Position numbers and translations under genes: made by a program | Part shown: positions 5,835 through 11,111 of the stretch, one piece after another | Layout: each line of letters starts with the position of its first letter | How positions within the stretch are numbered: position 1 is the stretch's first letter | The notes under the pieces: generated by a model | Databases searched by the model: none | Told to the model about the DNA's origin: nothing | Seen by the model: the letters and a program-made list of their open reading frames with translations, nothing else | Source of the DNA: Neisseriaceae bacterium HSC-16F19 | GTDB lineage: Bacteria; Pseudomonadota; Gammaproteobacteria; Burkholderiales; Neisseriaceae | Length of the DNA: 13,503 nt | NCBI RefSeq assembly: GCF_024171525.1 | Contig: NZ_JALJZY010000035.1 | Span: forward strand, 1-13,503 | Direction: 5' to 3'

Positions 5835-6110
5835 CCCAGGCGGCAGCGGTGAACGTGTATTCGCAGAGGGTATGGCGCGATACGCGGGCGGTGTGGGTCG
5901 CTACCCACCGTCTGCCGAGAGCGGGTAATCGCCACCGCGCACGTTCACCCCTGCCGCTTGGGTAGGGATAGGTGATTTGCAGCCCCACTCGGCAGGTGGG
6001 TCAAAACAGCCGAGCGCCCGCGGATAGTAACTCCTTTACTGTGATTCCTCGAACTATCGCGGCAGGCAGACAGCCCGGAAAGACGGGCATTTATCCGCAT
6101 GGGTGTGCAG
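5835..6110 (+). ncRNA. Candidate structured RNA inside the early operon
   Basis: A 342-base gap without a credible gene is packed with pairing sequence. A 22-bp stem with one C-C mismatch closes a 128-base domain: 5835-5846 pairs with 5951-5962 and GGTGAACGTG (5848-5857) with CACGTTCACC (5940-5949). Inside are GCGGTG (5888-5893)/CACCGC (5933-5938) and TGGGT-CGCT-ACCCA (5894-5907). ACCCACC...CTGCCGAG (5903-5919) can alternatively pair with 5988-6001, whose CTCGGC can also pair with GCCGAG (6009-6014), so mutually exclusive folds exist. CCGC-GATAGT/ACTATCGCGG (6018-6062, one bulge) and GCCCG-N6-CGGGC (6073-6088) follow. It could be a regulatory leader, a processed RNA or a small inverted-repeat element; I match it to no known class. 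Confidence 0.55.
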
Positions 6111-6172
6111 GGCATCCCGCCCGCAATCAGCACAGCGCACCCAGCCGCATAAATCACCACAGGGAGAACATC

Positions 6173-6406
6173 ATGAAAACCATCATCACCGGCATGGTCG
6201 CACTGGCCATGATAGGCAGCGTAGCCGCGCTGGCGCCCACTATGGACGCAGCAGACCCGCATTTACAGCCCACACCCGCACAAGAGCGCATGGCCGCCCA
6301 AGACGCCGCCGCCCGCCAAGCAGAAGACACCCTGCGCGAGATTGTCGAAGGCATGACGGACTACGAAATCATGCGCGGCGTGGTGTACGAACCCTCAGGA
6401 GATTGA
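6173..6406 (+). CDS. Small exported protein, 77 aa
   Basis: Starts MKTIITGMVALAMIGSVAAL with AGGGAG 7 bases upstream. The first 20 or so residues form a signal peptide (Lys, hydrophobic core, Ala-rich end; cleavage plausible after SVAALA or near DAADP). The mature part is short, Ala- and Glu-rich and helical (QERMAAQDAAARQAEDTLRE). There is no lipobox Cys. The upstream in-frame extension to 5972 runs through the structured segment and is rejected. It lies 1 base before the nuclease-like gene. The function is unknown; a periplasmic phage protein in an early operon suggests host-envelope interference or exclusion. Confidence 0.65.
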   Translation: MKTIITGMVALAMIGSVAALAPTMDAADPHLQPTPAQERMAAQDAAARQAEDTLREIVEGMTDYEIMRGVVYEPSGD

Positions 6407-6407
6407 A

Positions 6408-7118
6408 ATGTTATCCACATTTGGCGCAACCCAAGAACAGGCAGACCGCTTTATCAGCCTCTACAAACAGGCACCGTTGCGGGCTGCCGCGGAAGAAGTC
6501 GGCCTGAGCATTATTCAGGCCACCATGATTGCCCGCCACGCAGGCTGTCTGCGCATTACCGAAGCGGCCATCGTCAACAGCAAGGCGGGTGAAATAGGCC
6601 GCATGGGCGAGCAGATTTTTCACAAACACCTGCCCGAAGCGGTGAATACCAATCTGTCTATCCGTCACAACAACCCCTGCTACGACTTTATTTTGAACGG
6701 CGCAAAAATCGACATCAAAACGTCCGCAGGCTGCAAAAGCAACCGCGGGCAAGAAGACAAATACCGCATCAAATGCAGCAATAAATTCGAGACAGATATT
6801 TTCGTGATTATCGTCAAAGAAGACGACAACGCCGCTTTAAGTGACGAAGCCGCCTACCGCCACTGCTTCATTATTCCCAGCCTGTTTTTGGTCAATCACG
6901 AAAAAATCGAAATCTGCAAAGCCGTATTGCGCGGCGCCAAAATGGCATGGGCTGAATACCTGTTTCCCATTGAAGCGCTGCGCGAAAACCTGCTGATGCT
7001 CACTGCCGACCCGAAACTGTTGGCCATCCCGCCGGAGCTGCGCGAAGCAGCCAAACTCAACCGCGAATTGAAAAAGGAAACCCGCCATGCAAAGCGCAAC
7101 CGAAAAACTGCGAGATAA
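6408..7118 (+). CDS. Putative PD-(D/E)XK nuclease with N-terminal HTH
   Basis: A 236-aa protein. Residues about 22-45 look like a helix-turn-helix (APLRAAAEEVGLSIIQATMI). Residues 64-104 carry a restriction-endonuclease-like core: GRMGEQIF with Glu68, then NNPCYDFIL with Asp93, then AKIDIKTS with Asp102 and Lys104, i.e. E-X24-D-X8-D-X-K. The rest includes a beta strand (FETDIFVIIVKED) typical of the fold. The C-terminus is highly basic (KKETRHAKRNRKTAR), overlapping the next gene by 32 bases. It begins one base after the preceding stop, with AGGAG upstream. Position among ERF and ssb suggests a role in phage recombination or in DNA degradation, but the nuclease call rests on motif reading alone. 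Confidence 0.6.
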   Translation: MLSTFGATQEQADRFISLYKQAPLRAAAEEVGLSIIQATMIARHAGCLRITEAAIVNSKAGEIGRMGEQIFHKHLPEAVNTNLSIRHNNPCYDFILNGAKIDIKTSAGCKSNRGQEDKYRIKCSNKFETDIFVIIVKEDDNAALSDEAAYRHCFIIPSLFLVNHEKIEICKAVLRGAKMAWAEYLFPIEALRENLLMLTADPKLLAIPPELREAAKLNRELKKETRHAKRNRKTAR

Positions 7119-7335
7119 CCTGTTTGACGTGCTGGACGGCCTGCGCAGCGGCAAGGTATCGCCCGATGCCGCCCACGCCGCCAGCAAAATCAGCGAAAAC
7201 ATCATCAAAACCGTAGTAGTGGAGATTCAGGCCGCCGAATTATTGGGCGCAGACAAAATCAGCAGCATTAACGGCCAAACCTCAGACGAGCGCCGCGCGC
7301 TGAAAGGCGGCGTGGTGCACAGGATTGAGGGCTGA
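7087..7335 (+). CDS. Hypothetical phage protein, 82 aa
   Basis: Starts MQSATEKLRDNLFDVLDGL within the 3' end of the nuclease-like gene, with AAAAAGGAAA upstream. The chain is mostly helical (LRSGKVSPDAAHAASKISEN, then KTVVVEIQAAELL) with a polar tail. I recall similar short proteins next to recombination genes in Neisseria prophages but no assigned function. The 32-base overlap shows tight coupling with the upstream gene. Confidence 0.7.
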   Translation: MQSATEKLRDNLFDVLDGLRSGKVSPDAAHAASKISENIIKTVVVEIQAAELLGADKISSINGQTSDERRALKGGVVHRIEG

Positions 7336-7337
7336 GC

Positions 7338-7586
7338 ATGGCCAACTACTACCTGCGCCTGAGCGCCAACAAAAAGCACTGGGAAATCGGCGAGCTTGTA
7401 CCCGCCAAAGCGCCCATCTGGCAGCCTAAAGAACGCGCCAGAAAGCACGGCAAACCCATCGTGCGCTATCCCATCGGCCAACAGGCGGAAGCCATGGCGC
7501 ACTATCAGAGCCTTATCAAACCCATCCCCCTCAACCCCAAACCCCGCGCCATTGCCATCAACCGGCGCGGCCACACCGGAGCGTGA
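7338..7586 (+). CDS. Hypothetical phage protein, 82 aa
   Basis: Starts MANYYLRLSANKKHWEIGEL two bases after the previous stop, with GAGG upstream. Basic, with motifs KAPIWQPKERARKHGKP and a Pro-rich C-terminus (IKPIPLNPKPRAI). No domain recognised. Consistent neighbours and codon use (NNC-rich) support coding. Confidence 0.65.
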   Translation: MANYYLRLSANKKHWEIGELVPAKAPIWQPKERARKHGKPIVRYPIGQQAEAMAHYQSLIKPIPLNPKPRAIAINRRGHTGA

Positions 7587-7587
7587 C

Positions 7588-7776
7588 ATGAATACAGACC
7601 CGCGCGAACAAAACGGCTGGGACGAAAACAACACCGGCGGCAGAAACTGCCAAGCCCCTAAAAACCACTGGAAGGAATTTAAAAATGAGCTTTTACGCCA
7701 AACTCAATCAGGTACAGACCAAACTGAACGCCCCCAAAGACGCATACAACAGTTTCGGCAAATACAAATACCGTAG
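7588..7776 (+). CDS. Possible small protein overlapping the ERF start, 62 aa
   Basis: ATG at 7588 overlaps no ribosome site of its own clearly, but starts one base after the preceding stop, so coupling is likely. The first 30 codons (MNTDPREQNGWDENNTGGRN) have normal codon use; the last 30 run out of frame through the 5' end of the ERF gene. The ERF ribosome site AAGGAA lies inside it. Either a real coupled leader gene with an overlapping end, or a chance frame. Confidence 0.45.
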   Translation: MNTDPREQNGWDENNTGGRNCQAPKNHWKEFKNELLRQTQSGTDQTERPQRRIQQFRQIQIP

Positions 7777-8263
7777 CGCCGAAAGCATCTTGCAGGCCGT
7801 CAAACCCCTGCTTGCAGAAACCGGCCTTGTGTTAACCATCGCCGACAGCATCGAAGTCCACGGCGGGCGCACCTACATCAAAGCCACCGCCACCGTAACC
7901 GACGGCGAACACAGCATCCACTGCACCGCCCTTGCCCGCGAACCGCACGACAAGAAAGGCATGGACGACAGCCAAATCACCGGCGCCGCCAGCAGCTACG
8001 CCCGCAAATATGCCCTCTGCGGCCTGTTTGCCATCGACGACAACAAAGACGCCGATGCCACCAACACGCACGGCCAAGAGAGCAAAGGCATCAACATGCC
8101 CGATACCGTCCGCGCACTGAAAGAGGCGCAGTCACTGGAAAACCTGCAAGCCATATTCAAAGAGGCTTGGACAGCCGCCGCCAAAGAGCAGCGCCCACAA
8201 ATCAAAGACACCTACGACAAACGCAAGGCCGATTTTGAGGCCGCACAGGAGACCGCATCATGA
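7685..8263 (+). CDS. erf: ERF-family single-strand annealing recombinase
   Basis: A 192-aa protein whose first 120 residues match the ERF superfamily: KLNQVQTKLNAPKDAYNSFG, YKYRSAESILQAVKPLLAE, the beta region RTYIKATATVTDGEHSIHCT, and the signature DDSQITGAASSYARKYALCG followed by LFAIDDNKDAD. ERF proteins (P22 Erf type) anneal single strands during phage recombination and genome circularisation. The C-terminal 70 residues are helical and charged. AAGGA lies upstream of the ATG. The stop overlaps the ssb start (ATGA), pairing it with the partner SSB. A phage exonuclease, its usual second partner, begins 5.2 kb downstream at 13454. Confidence 0.92.
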   Translation: MSFYAKLNQVQTKLNAPKDAYNSFGKYKYRSAESILQAVKPLLAETGLVLTIADSIEVHGGRTYIKATATVTDGEHSIHCTALAREPHDKKGMDDSQITGAASSYARKYALCGLFAIDDNKDADATNTHGQESKGINMPDTVRALKEAQSLENLQAIFKEAWTAAAKEQRPQIKDTYDKRKADFEAAQETAS

Positions 8264-8646
8264 GCGCCATCGCAGTAGCAGGCCGTTTTACCAAAGACGC
8301 CGAAACCCGATACACCCCCAAAGGCACCGCCGTAACATCCTTCGGCATTGCCGAAAACGTTTACATCAACGGCGAACAGACAGCACAGTTTTTCAACTGC
8401 CAAATGTTCGGCGAACGGGGCGAAAAGCTGGCGCAGTACATCAAAAAAGGCAGCCCCGCCACCGTATTCGGTACCCTGAAAATCCGCAAATACACCGATA
8501 AAAGCGGCACAGAGCGCACATCCGTAGAAATCGATGTAGGCGATATTACCCTGCAAGGCAGCAAAGCAGACGGCGAAGCGCCCAAACCCGCCAAGCCTTC
8601 CGCACCGCAGCCGATGGATGACATCGAAAGCGATGTGCCCTTCTAG
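8260..8646 (+). CDS. ssb: Single-stranded DNA-binding protein
   Basis: A 128-aa SSB: OB-fold residues 1-100 (AVAGRFTKDAETRYTPKGTA, QFFNCQMFGERGEKLAQYIK, KGSPATVFGTLKIRKYTD), a Pro-rich linker, and the acidic C-terminal tip DDIESDVPF that recruits repair partners. Shorter than host SSB (about 175 aa), as usual for phages. It would coat single strands and present them to ERF. It is the last gene of the early recombination block before the accessory island. Confidence 0.95.
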   Translation: MSAIAVAGRFTKDAETRYTPKGTAVTSFGIAENVYINGEQTAQFFNCQMFGERGEKLAQYIKKGSPATVFGTLKIRKYTDKSGTERTSVEIDVGDITLQGSKADGEAPKPAKPSAPQPMDDIESDVPF

Positions 8647-8651
8647 GCCAC

Positions 8652-8672
8652 AGGCTGCCTGAAAAGGCAGCC
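8652..8672 (+). repeat. DNA uptake sequence in a hairpin after ssb
   Basis: Perfect AGGCTGCCTGAA at 8652-8663, with GGCTGCC and GGCAGCC forming a 7-bp stem. There is no T-run, so termination is uncertain, although Neisseriaceae terminators are often paired uptake sequences. Confidence 0.65.
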
Positions 8673-8714
8673 CGTTCCGCTACCTGCCGCAGGTTTAGCG
8701 GTTTAAACAAATTC

Positions 8715-8743
8715 TTGATTAAACCCGCCCCATCGCCTAACAT
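8715..8743 (+). promoter_or_regulatory. Promoter of the HicBA-like pair
   Basis: TTGATT (8715-8720), 17-base spacer, TAACAT (8738-8743). An inverted repeat GGTTTAA/TTAAACC around the -35 region could be the antitoxin operator. Confidence 0.6.
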
Positions 8744-8775
8744 AGCAATGCTTAAGCAAACGCAAAGGCAACACC

Positions 8776-9072
8776 ATGAAAAAACTAATCCGCTGCATGG
8801 CTTACAAATCAGGCTCTCTTTATGTGGCTGTCTGTCTGGATCTGTCCCTGGCCGCGCAGGCCGATACTATGGAAGGCGCCATCAACAAACTGGACAGCCA
8901 AGTGCACAGCCTGATTGAAGAAGCGCTTGCAGAACCTAAATACGCCTATCAGCTGCTAAACCGCCCGGCACCTTTGTCTTTATGGGCCAAATACTACTGG
9001 CTGAAATTTATGGCCGCGAAAAACGGCAATAAAAAGCAGGCTGTATTTTTTGAAGAAAGCTGCATGGCTTAA
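8776..9072 (+). CDS. HicB-like antitoxin
   Basis: A 98-aa protein from MKKLIRCMAYKSGSLYVAVC. The stretch LYVAVCLDLSLAAQADTMEGAINKL is the HicB fold: a beta hairpin ending in CLDL..AAQ, then a helix. No DNA-binding domain is evident after it (residues 55-98), unlike typical HicB, so autoregulation may depend on the complex. AAAGG is upstream. The stop overlaps the next start (TAATG), and the next gene is a HicA-like toxin. The antitoxin-first order is the reverse of classical hicAB. Family assignment rests on motif and neighbour. Confidence 0.7.
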   Translation: MKKLIRCMAYKSGSLYVAVCLDLSLAAQADTMEGAINKLDSQVHSLIEEALAEPKYAYQLLNRPAPLSLWAKYYWLKFMAAKNGNKKQAVFFEESCMA

Positions 9073-9320
9073 TGTTCAACCGCATCAGCCCGCTCACATA
9101 CAAAGAAGTCAGCAGCGCCCTGAAGCGCCTCGGCTTTGAAATGAAGCCCAAAACCGCCACAGCGCACGAACAATGGATCAGAGTCGATCACCGGGGCAAA
9201 TTCGTAGTCACCGTAGACAAACACATCGCCCCTTTTGACAAAACCCTGATTAAATCCATGGCAAGACAGGCAGGCATGACAAGCAAAGATTTTTTTGCAG
9301 CCTGCAAGGCCAAAAAATAA
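9072..9320 (+). CDS. HicA-like mRNA interferase toxin
   Basis: An 82-aa protein with the HicA dsRBD-like fold: helix KEVSSALKRLGFEMK, strand TAHEQWIRV containing the conserved His (HicA catalytic His in SH/AH-x-x-Y/W context), then strand GKFVVTVDKH and the C-terminal helix KTLIKSMARQAGMTSKDF. HicA toxins cleave mRNA. Starts on the last base of the upstream antitoxin stop, so the two are coupled. A shared terminator follows at 9320. Confidence 0.78.
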   Translation: MFNRISPLTYKEVSSALKRLGFEMKPKTATAHEQWIRVDHRGKFVVTVDKHIAPFDKTLIKSMARQAGMTSKDFFAACKAKK

Positions 9321-9344
9321 GCCCTGACACCTTCAGGGCTTTTT
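9320..9344 (+). terminator. Terminator between convergent genes
   Basis: AGCCCTGA/TCAGGGCT, a perfect 8-bp stem with a 5-base loop, then five T. An A-run (9312-9317) on the other side makes it bidirectional; it also contains the stop of the minus-strand gene at 9333. Confidence 0.85.
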
Positions 9345-9563
9345 ACTTGCCTGACTTTCCGCCAGCCATTCGGTGCAGATTTTCAGCAGCGCCTGCGTAC
9401 GGCTGCCGCCTGCTTTGGCAATGGCCGCCTCGATAATTTCAATATCGGCTGCTTTACCTTTGATGCCGATTTGCCGGTATTCGCCCGCATCCAGTTTAGC
9501 CTGATTGATGGCCGTAGCGGTTTTGGCATAGCGTTTTTTGGCTTCGGGTGTAATGCGGGACAT
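9333..9563 (-). CDS. Small basic protein, RHH-like, 76 aa
   Basis: MSRITPEAKKRYAKTATAIN starts with AAGGAG 7 bases upstream. The middle (GEYRQIGIKGKAADIEIIEA) followed by GGSRTQALLKICTEWLAE resembles a strand-helix-helix DNA-binding pattern of Arc/CopG type. It converges on the HicA-like gene and lies downstream of the ibs-like gene on the same strand, so it may share that transcript. I do not recognise its family; a DNA-binding regulator or an orphan antitoxin is likely by pattern. Confidence 0.65.
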   Translation of the reverse strand: MSRITPEAKKRYAKTATAINQAKLDAGEYRQIGIKGKAADIEIIEAAIAKAGGSRTQALLKICTEWLAESQASKKP

Positions 9564-9573
9564 ATTGCGCTCC

Positions 9574-9602
9574 TTGAAAATTTCGGGATAACGGGGTAAA
9601 GT
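9574..9602 (+). promoter_or_regulatory. Predicted promoter of the antisense (Sib-like) RNA
   Basis: TTGAAA (9574-9579), 17-base spacer, TAAAGT (9597-9602). It points toward and through the ibs-like gene, opposite to it, with no gene of its own downstream. Confidence 0.55.
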
Positions 9603-9608
9603 AGCGGC

Positions 9609-9785
9609 AGATGGAAGGGGCGCGGTGTTCTGCCACCCCTTAGTTTTCTTAATCAGCCCTTATCAGTATGCCGGGAAGCTTACCAGCAAGAGCATGATAA
9701 ATAAGACAACTTTTACCATCTTTGCTACTCCTTTCCATCCGGACTTAACTAGCCCCGCTTGGCTGCCACCTTGCGGGGCTTAGTG
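9609..9785 (+). ncRNA. Predicted Sib-like antisense RNA of the Ibs-like toxin
   Basis: Starting about 7 bases after the promoter, the RNA would run about 175 bases, fully antisense to the 18-aa toxin frame and its ribosome site. It begins with a hairpin (AAGGGG 9615-9620, CCCCTT 9636-9641) and ends at a strong hairpin AGCCCCGC (9751-9758)/GCGGGGCT (9773-9780) followed by a weak T tract. E. coli Sib RNAs are about 140 nt and are antisense to ibs. No RNA evidence is available to me; ends are predictions. Confidence 0.5.
9663..9719 (-). CDS. Ibs-like small hydrophobic toxin (type I), 18 aa
   Basis: The complete product is MVKVVLFIMLLLVSFPAY. This matches the enterobacterial Ibs toxins (19 aa, one hydrophobic helix with two or so basic residues at the start and a terminal LLL-x-SF-x-AY), which insert in the inner membrane and depolarise it. 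AAAGGAG lies 8 bases before the ATG. It has its own promoter (9802-9830) and a leader of about 75 nt with a strong hairpin, and a convergent antisense promoter (9574-9602). It was too short to be called by usual gene finders. Family is inferred from the peptide and layout; toxicity is untested. Confidence 0.7.
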   Translation of the reverse strand: MVKVVLFIMLLLVSFPAY

Positions 9786-9796
9786 CTTTCCGAATG

Positions 9797-9830
9797 CTTT
9801 TATTTTAGGCTAAACTAAAATAAAAGTCAA
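9797..9830 (-). promoter_or_regulatory. Promoter of the Ibs-like mRNA, with a 12-bp palindrome
   Basis: Minus-strand TTGACT (9830-9825), 17-base spacer, TAAAAT (9807-9802). A perfect inverted repeat CTTTTATTTTAG (9797-9808) and CTAAAATAAAAG (9815-9826), spaced by six bases, covers -10 and spacer, so a dimeric repressor could bind here. TTTAG/CTAAA halves resemble the phage operators but the spacing differs. Confidence 0.75.
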
Positions 9831-9842
9831 GGATTTCTAAGC

Positions 9843-9869
9843 AAAAGCCCGATTTTTTCAGGCTTTTTT
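9843..9869 (+). terminator. Terminator beyond the Ibs/Sib locus
   Basis: AAAAGCC (9843-9849), 11-base loop, GGCTTTT (9861-9867), then T. It would stop plus-strand antisense read-through before the next transcript begins. Confidence 0.55.
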
Positions 9870-9870
9870 A

Positions 9871-9899
9871 TTGCCCTGTCGAAAAAAACGGGTTACTAT
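9871..9899 (+). promoter_or_regulatory. Candidate promoter of the antirepressor transcript
   Basis: TTGCCC (9871-9876), 17-base spacer, TACTAT (9894-9899). The gene starts only at 10169, so the leader would be about 260 nt and contain the C4-like RNA. A short hairpin with T6 (CCGC-N5-GCGG, 9964-9982) lies within the leader and may attenuate it. Confidence 0.5.
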
Positions 9900-9994
9900 A
9901 CCGCTACCGCTTCAATCAGCGGTGCGGAATTGGCGTTCCGTTTCTTTCCAGTGGCATCAAATGCCGCCTTGTGCGGTTTTTTGTTTGCATGAAA

Positions 9995-10164
9995 GTTTAC
10001 CCTAAAGGGGGGGGATAAAATCCCACCCCTTGCCAATGGGCAAGACTGGCGGGGCATCGCAAGATGCGCCGTGACACTGGAGCGGTACGCCAACCTGTCA
10101 GTTCCTTGCCCCCCCTAATTGGCGTTAGACGGCAAGGTTTTAAAACCTCACCAGTGGAGTAAAC
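9995..10164 (+). ncRNA. C4-like structured RNA in the antirepressor leader
   Basis: Hairpins CTTGCC-AATG-GGCAAG (10029-10044) and GCATC-GCAA-GATGC (10054-10067, GNRA loop). Several upstream blocks are complementary to the region around the antirepressor ribosome site: AGGGGGGG (10006-10013) with CCCCCCCT (10109-10116), CACTGG (10075-10080) with CCAGTG (10151-10156), GTTTAC (9995-10000) with GTAAAC (10159-10164), ACGCCAA (10087-10093) with TTGGCGT (10119-10125), and CCTTGCC with GGCAAGG (10131-10137). In phages P1/P7 the c4 RNA is processed from the leader of the ant transcript and blocks translation by such pairing; P4 CI RNA is comparable. Assignment rests on structure and position. Confidence 0.55.
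10064..10162 (+). CDS. Possible leader peptide across the C4-like RNA, 32 aa
   Basis: The frame open from 10019 has an ATG at 10064 (MRRDTGAVRQPVSSL...) and stops at 10162, six bases before the antirepressor ATG; its last codons GTG GAG contain the antirepressor ribosome site. It ends GFKTSPVE, an ending I recall from annotated leader frames near other prophage regulators. No ribosome site precedes its ATG clearly. It could act like P1 icd, whose translation controls ant, or be a chance frame in a conserved RNA. Confidence 0.3.
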   Translation: MRRDTGAVRQPVSSLPPLIGVRRQGFKTSPVE

Positions 10165-10168
10165 CATC

Positions 10169-10978
10169 ATGCAGAACTCAATTTCTATTTTCCAGTTTCA
10201 GGCAGCCCAAACCGTACGTGTTGAAATCAAAAACGGCGAGCCGTGGTTTTGTTTGAAAGACGTGGCCGAAATTCTGGAAATTCGAGACACCAAGTCAACA
10301 AATTTCAGTCTCAAAGAAAACGGCATTGCCAAAATCAGCCTGCAAACCGGCGGCGGCAAACAGCAGCTCACCTTCATCAACGAACCCAACCTGTACCGCG
10401 TGATTTTCCGCAGCAACAAAGCGGAAGCGGTCAAATTTCAGGATTGGATTTTTGAAGAGGTTATCCCGCAAATCCGCCAGACCGGCAGTTACGCGATGCA
10501 GCAGCTCACCCCCTCGCAAAAGCAGTGCATCCGCCAAACCGTAGACGAGCGTGTACACCGCACCGGCGAAACACACCAAACCGTCTACCGCAAGCTGCAC
10601 GCATTTTGCAAGGTCAACAGCTATCACCACATCAAGCCGGAAGACTACAGCGCCGCCCTCCAATTTCTCGACAGCGCCGAAAACACCCCCGCCCTGTGGC
10701 AGGGTTTCGGCCAAGGCGGCGTCATGATGGATGACGAAACCCTGTACCAGCTTTCGGTACTCACCCGCTACGCCCTCGATATGAGCCGCCTGTATCAGCA
10801 CCTCACCCCCGCCCTGCGCCACATCGGCAGCAGCTACACCGGCGAAGCAGGCAGCTGGGCAGAAGTGCCGCGCTACTGGATCGGCAAAATGCAGCGCTTC
10901 CTGATTGAAGCCCGCCCGCACATGCGCCAGCCCGAACACATCGCCGGGCTTGAAAAGAGCCTCGCCAAAATGAATTAA
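10169..10978 (+). CDS. Phage antirepressor, Bro-N plus ORF6C domains
   Basis: A 269-aa protein. Residues 10-105 are a Bro-N domain (VEIKNGEPWFCLKDVAEIL, then INEPNLYRVIFRSNKAEAVK and FQDWIFEEVIPQIRQTGSYA, the signature ending). Residues about 110-170 match the ORF6C domain (LTPSQKQCIRQTVDERVHRT, VYRKLHAFCKVNSYHHIKPE). Antirepressors of this class bind or displace the phage repressor to promote induction; some act on heterologous repressors. AGTGGAG precedes the ATG by 9 bases and lies in sequence that can be masked by the C4-like RNA. It has its own promoter and terminator, so it is an autonomous unit. The target repressor is unknown; CI at 2164 is a candidate. Confidence 0.9.
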   Translation: MQNSISIFQFQAAQTVRVEIKNGEPWFCLKDVAEILEIRDTKSTNFSLKENGIAKISLQTGGGKQQLTFINEPNLYRVIFRSNKAEAVKFQDWIFEEVIPQIRQTGSYAMQQLTPSQKQCIRQTVDERVHRTGETHQTVYRKLHAFCKVNSYHHIKPEDYSAALQFLDSAENTPALWQGFGQGGVMMDDETLYQLSVLTRYALDMSRLYQHLTPALRHIGSSYTGEAGSWAEVPRYWIGKMQRFLIEARPHMRQPEHIAGLEKSLAKMN

Positions 10979-10982
10979 GCTT

Positions 10983-10994
10983 TTCAGGCAGCCT
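10983..10994 (-). repeat. DNA uptake sequence in the antirepressor terminator
   Basis: Perfect AGGCTGCCTGAA on the minus strand, forming the left arm of the following terminator. Confidence 0.8.
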
Positions 10995-11010
10995 TGGCGC
11001 TGCCTTTTTT
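10986..11010 (+). terminator. Terminator of the antirepressor gene
   Basis: AGGCAGC, 6-base loop, GCTGCCT, with T6 (11005-11010). Confidence 0.9.
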
Positions 11011-11030
11011 GCAACATCGCGCGGTTTAAT

Positions 11031-11087
11031 GTGTATTTATACACAGCAATTCTTGACAACAAAGCTATGATGTGTAATAATACACAC
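11031..11087 (+). promoter_or_regulatory. hicAB promoter with two operator palindromes
   Basis: TTGACA (11053-11058), 17-base spacer, AATAAT (11076-11081). A perfect GTGTAT-TT-ATACAC lies upstream of the -35 (11031-11044) and TGTGTA-ATAA-TACACA covers the -10 (11071-11086). HicB with its ribbon-helix-helix end would bind these. Confidence 0.85.
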
Positions 11088-11111
11088 AAGATAAACAAAC
11101 AAGGAAAGGAT

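Noticed and set aside
5384..5935. 183-codon minus-strand frame
   Set aside because: Antisense to the 128-aa gene, low-complexity Val/Phe/Gly composition, no ribosome site.
5835..5962. Correia-type repeat or insertion sequence
   Set aside because: The ends do not resemble the Correia terminal repeat, no target-site duplication is apparent and no transposase is present; an RNA domain is preferred, though a mobile element is not excluded.
8260..8646. Host-type ssb
   Set aside because: Short length and coupling to ERF point to a phage SSB.
9896..10093. 65-codon minus-strand frame
   Set aside because: Antisense to the C4-like leader, no ribosome site, and composition unlike the neighbouring genes.
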